Assembly (NCBI RefSeq): GCF_027111275.1
Contig: NZ_CP114286.1
Location: 5,292,996 to 5,356,995 of the forward strand
Length of the DNA stretch: 64,000 bases
Direction: 5' to 3'
Source: Flavobacterium luteolum
Lineage (GTDB): Bacteria > Bacteroidota > Bacteroidia > Flavobacteriales > Flavobacteriaceae
How positions within the stretch are numbered: the stretch's first letter is position 1; each line of letters begins with the position of its first letter. Positions 60,078-64,000 of the stretch are shown here, one piece after another. Below the pieces are notes generated by a model that was not told the origin of the DNA, searched no databases, and saw nothing but the letters and a program-made list of their open reading frames with translations. Made by a program: the position numbers and the translations under genes.

Positions 60078-61562
60078 TTATCTGTTGATCGCTTCAATTT
60101 TTAAGGTCCACGCTTCTTTTGCAGGAAGATTATTTCTTAAGCTTTCTGGAATACTTACTTTAAATCCGTTTCCTTCTTTTGTCCATTTCAAAGATGTTTT
60201 AGAACCTAACATCGTAATCTTAGTTCCTTTTTTAGGACTGATAGCTTTTACTGTAACTTCAGCAGGAATTTTGTCTTCTCCTTCTTTAGCCAAATAAAAT
60301 GCAAATACATTTCCTGCTTTATTTTGTGTAAAACAAATGTTTTCTTCTTTGTAAGGCTCAATTGGTTTTGTGTTGTAAATCGCTGTGCTGTTTACTTTCA
60401 TCCAATCTCCGTAAGCTTGCAATAAATCGTAAGCGCCTTTATCCCATTCTCCTTCTGGACTTGGAGCAACGTTTAATAATAAGTTTCCGCCTTTAGCTAC
60501 AATATCAATTAACAAATGAATTCCTTGTCTTCCAGTCATGTAAGTTGCACCTGGAGAATAAGACCATCCGCCACCAGCTGGAATACAAGATTCCCAAGGA
60601 TAAGGCAATGTTTTTTCAGGAACACGTCCTTCTGGTGTTAAGTAGTTTTGGTTTTTACCGTGAACTGCTCTATCTACCACAATTAATCCTGGCTGTTTCT
60701 GACGAGCTTTTACAACCAATTCATCCATTTTTGGATCTTGGTCAACAACTCTATGTTTAATGAAACCGTTTTTAGATTCGTTTTCAGTAAATTTCTCGTC
60801 GTAGTTTTCTTTAATGTTCACTTGATCTCTTTTTCTAACCCATCCTCCATCTAACCATAAGATATCTACTTTACCGTAGTTAGAAAGAATTTCTAAGATT
60901 TGATTGTGAGTGAAATCAACATATTTTTGCCATTTTTCTGGGTATAAAGACGGATCGTAATTTACGTTTCTGTCAAATGGAGGGAAATATGGATCCCAGT
61001 AATTTTCGTTATGCCAGTCTGGTTTTGAAAAATAAGCTCCAGTTGAAATACCTTCTCCTCTAAATGAGTTGAAAATTTCTTTTAAAACGTCTGCTTTAGG
61101 ATTGGTATGAAAAGGAACATCTTTACTAGTAATCTTGTAATCAGAATATTTAGTATCATACATATTGAATCCGTCATGGTGTTTGGTGGTAAAAACCATG
61201 TATTTCATTCCTGCATATTTAGCCGCTTTTGCCCATTTTGCAGGGTCAAATTTTACAGGATTAAAAGTCTTTCTTAATCCTTCATAATCTTTTATATAAT
61301 CATTATAATTAGACGGATTACTTCCTTTTTTACGTTCACACCATCCATAATCTTCTGGACAAATAGACCAAGATTCTACAATACCCCACTGGCTGTAAGT
61401 TCCCCAGTGCATTAGCAAACCAAATTTTTTGCCTTGCCATTCGTCTAAGTTCTTTAGAACTAACGGATCTGTTTCTGGTACGTATCTTTCATCTTCATAA
61501 ATCGCCTGAGCGAATATCTGAGCTGAAAATAAAAGGGCGATTATGAATATTCCTTTTTTCAT
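60078..61562 (-). CDS. GH29 alpha-L-fucosidase
   Basis: This 494-residue protein has a signal peptide (about 1-18). The family GH29 TIM barrel shows FGLLMHWGTYS (48-58), the substrate-binding HHDGF (128-132) and the nucleophile Asp 238 in ILWLDGGW. A C-terminal beta domain follows. It releases terminal alpha-L-fucose, for example core or Lewis-type fucose of N-glycans, xyloglucan or mucin. It lies between the GH35 and GH92 genes with short gaps. Confidence 0.95.
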   Translation of the reverse strand: MKKGIFIIALLFSAQIFAQAIYEDERYVPETDPLVLKNLDEWQGKKFGLLMHWGTYSQWGIVESWSICPEDYGWCERKKGSNPSNYNDYIKDYEGLRKTFNPVKFDPAKWAKAAKYAGMKYMVFTTKHHDGFNMYDTKYSDYKITSKDVPFHTNPKADVLKEIFNSFRGEGISTGAYFSKPDWHNENYWDPYFPPFDRNVNYDPSLYPEKWQKYVDFTHNQILEILSNYGKVDILWLDGGWVRKRDQVNIKENYDEKFTENESKNGFIKHRVVDQDPKMDELVVKARQKQPGLIVVDRAVHGKNQNYLTPEGRVPEKTLPYPWESCIPAGGGWSYSPGATYMTGRQGIHLLIDIVAKGGNLLLNVAPSPEGEWDKGAYDLLQAYGDWMKVNSTAIYNTKPIEPYKEENICFTQNKAGNVFAFYLAKEGEDKIPAEVTVKAISPKKGTKITMLGSKTSLKWTKEGNGFKVSIPESLRNNLPAKEAWTLKIEAINR

Positions 61563-61597
61563 CTTTAATCTAATTTATAATTTATTATTCTTTGTTT

Positions 61598-63451
61598 TTA
61601 GTTTAGTTTGTCAAGTATAGGCTGATCTGTAAAAGTTAATTCTGTTTGAGCTTTTTCATTAAGTTGCTCTAATACAACAAATTTATTCTCGCCCGCTTTC
61701 AACCAACAGCCTGGCACATACAGTGTTTGTTGTGGTCCTACTTTCCAGTAGCGGCCAAGATTGTGACCGTTAACAAATACAATTCCTTTTCCCCAATTTG
61801 TCATATCAAGAAAAGTATCAGCTGGTTTGTTTATGTTTACAATAGATTCATATAAAATTGGACGTCCTGGCTTTATCGTTTCATTTTTAATAGCTGGCAC
61901 TTCGCTCATTGGCATTTTATACATTTCCCATCCACCACTAATTTCATATTCGTTAATGAATACTGGAGAAATAATACCTTTAGTATTATGCACTATTTCG
62001 GCTCCGTAATTAATGCGTCCCATATTTTCAACCAGAATTTCTAAAATACCGTTAAACGGAATAGAAACTGTCAGTTCGTAATTTTTGAAAACTCTATTCA
62101 ATTCACCCACCTTAACTCCATTTACATAAACTGTAGCAAAGTCTCTCAATCCCTCAATCTTTAATTTACCAGAAGAAATTGGCTGCGTAAATCTTTTTCT
62201 ATACAAAACATATCCATTTCCCTGACCTAACTTTTCAAAAGTTAAAGGCTGGTCATTTACAACCGCTTTTTCTTTTTTGATCCAGCTTAAAACATCCATA
62301 CTTGATTGGACAGGCTGATTTGGATATTTTGTAACCGGTATTTTCTCTGGAATCGGTGCTAATTTTGTTTTAGAATACTTTTGCATTACTTCACGAATGG
62401 CCATAAATTTTGGTGTTGCCCAACCTGCTTCGCTAATTGGGGCATCATAATCGTAGCTTGTAATATCAGGCTGAATATCACTTTCTTCATTATAATTTGC
62501 TCCAGAGGTAAATCCGAAATTAGTACCGCCGTGCACCATATAATAATTAAAAGAAACACCTGCATCAAGGTACTTTTTGGTCTGACTTGCAATCTCCTCA
62601 GATCCAACTTTAATAAATGGTTCTGCCCAATGATCCAACCATCCAGAATAAAACTCTGCGACCATGTAAGGCCCTTGCCCTTTATGATATTTATCAACCT
62701 GTTTCTTTAAATTTTCTATATTAGATTCGCCATTTGCAGTTGGCAATACGCCTTCAACCATGCCGCCTTCAAATAACCAAGAACCATCAGAAGTAAAAAA
62801 AGGCTCTGGAAAACCCGTTTCTTTAAGCATATTGTAAATTGCTGTTTTGTATGCTTTATGATCTTCAGCACTAATATCGGTTCTTTGCGAAACATAAGAA
62901 CCAAATTCATTTTCAGCCTGAACCATAATGATTGGGCCTCCCTGATTAGCAAAATTTCCCTTTACGACTGCATATAAATGTTCTAGATACGTTTTACAAG
63001 CTTCTAAAAATGCTTTGTTATTGGTACGAATTACTAAATCTGGATTGTTTTGCAGCCACCAAGGATATCCTCCAAACTCCCATTCACCACATGCATAAGG
63101 GCCTGGTCTAAGAATCACATATAATCCTTCACTTTTAGCAATGCGTAAAAACTCTGCCAAATCTCTATTTCCCGTTTTAAAATCCCATACACCTGGTTCT
63201 ATTTCGTGATAATTCCAAAACACATAAGTTGCCACGGTATTCAATCCCATTGCTTTAATCATTTGCAATCGATGTCTCCAATACTCTTTAGGAATACGCT
63301 CATAGTGCATTTCTCCTGAATGTATTTTTATAATTTTCCCATCTTTTTGAAATTCTCCATTAGATATAGAAAATCCTTTGGTTTGCGCCTTAGTAAAAAA
63401 CGGCATCACGCAAATCAATAATACTCCGAGCTTAAATAATATCTTATTCAT
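61598..63451 (-). CDS. GH35 beta-galactosidase
   Basis: This 617-residue protein has a signal peptide (about 1-22). The GH35 barrel contains HSGEMHYERIP, RPGPYACGEWEFGGYPWWL, the acid/base Glu 182 in QAENEFGSY and the nucleophile Glu 266 in VAEFYSGWLDHW. C-terminal jelly-roll domains (from about 420) end in the NLGRYWKVGPQQTLYVP motif. It releases terminal beta-galactose, often beta-1,3 in bacterial members, as found at Lewis-a-type antennae. It lies 12 bases after the GH20-like gene and 35 before the fucosidase gene. Confidence 0.95.
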   Translation of the reverse strand: MNKILFKLGVLLICVMPFFTKAQTKGFSISNGEFQKDGKIIKIHSGEMHYERIPKEYWRHRLQMIKAMGLNTVATYVFWNYHEIEPGVWDFKTGNRDLAEFLRIAKSEGLYVILRPGPYACGEWEFGGYPWWLQNNPDLVIRTNNKAFLEACKTYLEHLYAVVKGNFANQGGPIIMVQAENEFGSYVSQRTDISAEDHKAYKTAIYNMLKETGFPEPFFTSDGSWLFEGGMVEGVLPTANGESNIENLKKQVDKYHKGQGPYMVAEFYSGWLDHWAEPFIKVGSEEIASQTKKYLDAGVSFNYYMVHGGTNFGFTSGANYNEESDIQPDITSYDYDAPISEAGWATPKFMAIREVMQKYSKTKLAPIPEKIPVTKYPNQPVQSSMDVLSWIKKEKAVVNDQPLTFEKLGQGNGYVLYRKRFTQPISSGKLKIEGLRDFATVYVNGVKVGELNRVFKNYELTVSIPFNGILEILVENMGRINYGAEIVHNTKGIISPVFINEYEISGGWEMYKMPMSEVPAIKNETIKPGRPILYESIVNINKPADTFLDMTNWGKGIVFVNGHNLGRYWKVGPQQTLYVPGCWLKAGENKFVVLEQLNEKAQTELTFTDQPILDKLN

Positions 63452-63463
63452 TTTTTAAAATGT

Positions 63464-64000
63464 TTAATTCACCAAAATCTCATCCACAAACAACCAAGAG
63501 CTTTCTCCTTTCGGACTTTTCTTTAAGTTGCCACCGATTACTTTTACAAAACGTGCATTTTGTTTTTGGAAATTGATTTTGAAATCTTTCAATTCAGGAA
63601 CTGGATTTGCTGCATACGGACGCATTATTTTTCCAACTTGCGTATATTTAATTCCATCAGTAGAAATTAGCACTTTCACTTGAATTGGGAAATTAACTCC
63701 AGCACCTTGACTTTCTAAAGCTCCAACTGATACTTGCTCAATACTTTCTACTTTTTCAAGATCAATTACCAATTCCATATCATTAACCAGCCAAGCTTGC
63801 CATTGTCCGTCATGGAAATTTTTGCTTCCTCTGATTACATTAACCATTGTATTGGCATCTCCTTTATAATTGTCATTAAAAGGCGTTAAGTATTTCACTT
63901 TTTTCGCAAATCCTTTATGGAAAACAATCGTGTCTGTAAATGTTTTTCCAACTGGTTTTTCGTCTTGAAATAAAGAAGCTTTTAAAACTGTTGTTTCTTT
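63464..64000 (-). CDS. Probable GH20 beta-hexosaminidase, C-terminal part (5' end outside window)
   Basis: The frame stays open to the end of the window, so only the last about 178 residues are seen and there is no start here. The portion next to the edge (ETTVLKASLFQDEKPVGKTF) matches the chitobiase/hexosaminidase C-terminal module that follows GH20 catalytic domains. It is followed by an F5/8 type C (galactose-binding-like) domain (DGQWQAWLVNDMELVIDL to SSWLFVDEILVN). The catalytic domain is outside the window, so the GH20 call rests on these modules and on the operon. It would remove beta-linked GlcNAc or GalNAc. Confidence 0.8.
   Translation of the reverse strand, partial: KETTVLKASLFQDEKPVGKTFTDTIVFHKGFAKKVKYLTPFNDNYKGDANTMVNVIRGSKNFHDGQWQAWLVNDMELVIDLEKVESIEQVSVGALESQGAGVNFPIQVKVLISTDGIKYTQVGKIMRPYAANPVPELKDFKINFQKQNARFVKVIGGNLKKSPKGESSWLFVDEILVN

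Noticed and set aside
62381..62710. Overlapping plus- and minus-strand frames inside the GH35 gene
   Set aside because: The GH35 frame covers the region with catalytic motifs. The others are shadows.

Overview
The window is AT-rich, tightly packed and clearly from Bacteroidota, most likely Flavobacterium or a close relative. The evidence is two SusC/SusD pairs, a FecI/FecR sigma/anti-sigma pair, a type IX secretion (T9SS) sorting domain, a TAnnTTTG-type promoter with TTG 19 bases upstream, lipoproteins with Bacteroidota-style lipoboxes, and many AT-rich intergenic inverted repeats of flavobacterial type. No functional tRNA, rRNA, CRISPR array, intact insertion sequence or prophage was found.

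Layout. 1-1442: the 3' end of a PA14-containing GH3 glycosidase. 1728-4356: a secreted ankyrin lipoprotein, a YdeI/DUF1801 protein and an outer-membrane barrel. 4428-11343: a 1890-residue T9SS-exported NHL/Ig-like/MBG repeat protein and an AraC-type regulator. 11344-15383: a gap with a tRNA-like remnant, a TPR protein, polyphosphate kinase and a small coiled-coil protein. 15429-26415: a phosphorus-scavenging locus built like a polysaccharide utilization locus but carrying phosphoesterases (PhoD, FecI-type sigma, FecR, STN-containing SusC, SusD, calcineurin-like phosphoesterase, glycerophosphodiesterase). 26781-37002: housekeeping genes (mnmE, a universal stress protein, a membrane-anchored MutS-like ATPase, a Na+/H+ antiporter, ribB, a Crp/Fnr regulator, nrdA and nrdB).

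37829-47735: an outward-facing redox and metal-uptake cluster: ankyrin protein, DUF2271 protein, PepSY-flavodoxin-FNR fusion, ApbE flavin transferase, TonB-dependent receptor and DUF4374 lipoprotein. The receptor plus DUF4374 plus PepSY combination resembles the Bacteroides Xus xenosiderophore system. Here it is joined to a flavinylation enzyme and a candidate FMN-carrying protein. This is the strongest candidate for an incompletely described system in the window.

48015-64000: a glycan utilization locus on the minus strand (GH20 fragment, GH35, GH29, GH92, GH3, SusC, SusD, a BNR/Asp-box protein, M28 peptidase). Its enzymes fit trimming of complex N-glycan-like chains from glycoproteins.

Non-coding structure is rich. 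It includes four identical TTATCAACA boxes upstream of nrdBA, a 52-bp-period array of small hairpins before apbE, a nested palindrome of about 230 bp before the TonB receptor gene, a perfect 27-bp inverted repeat overlapping the stop codons of two convergent genes, and several clear intrinsic terminators that define the transcription units.
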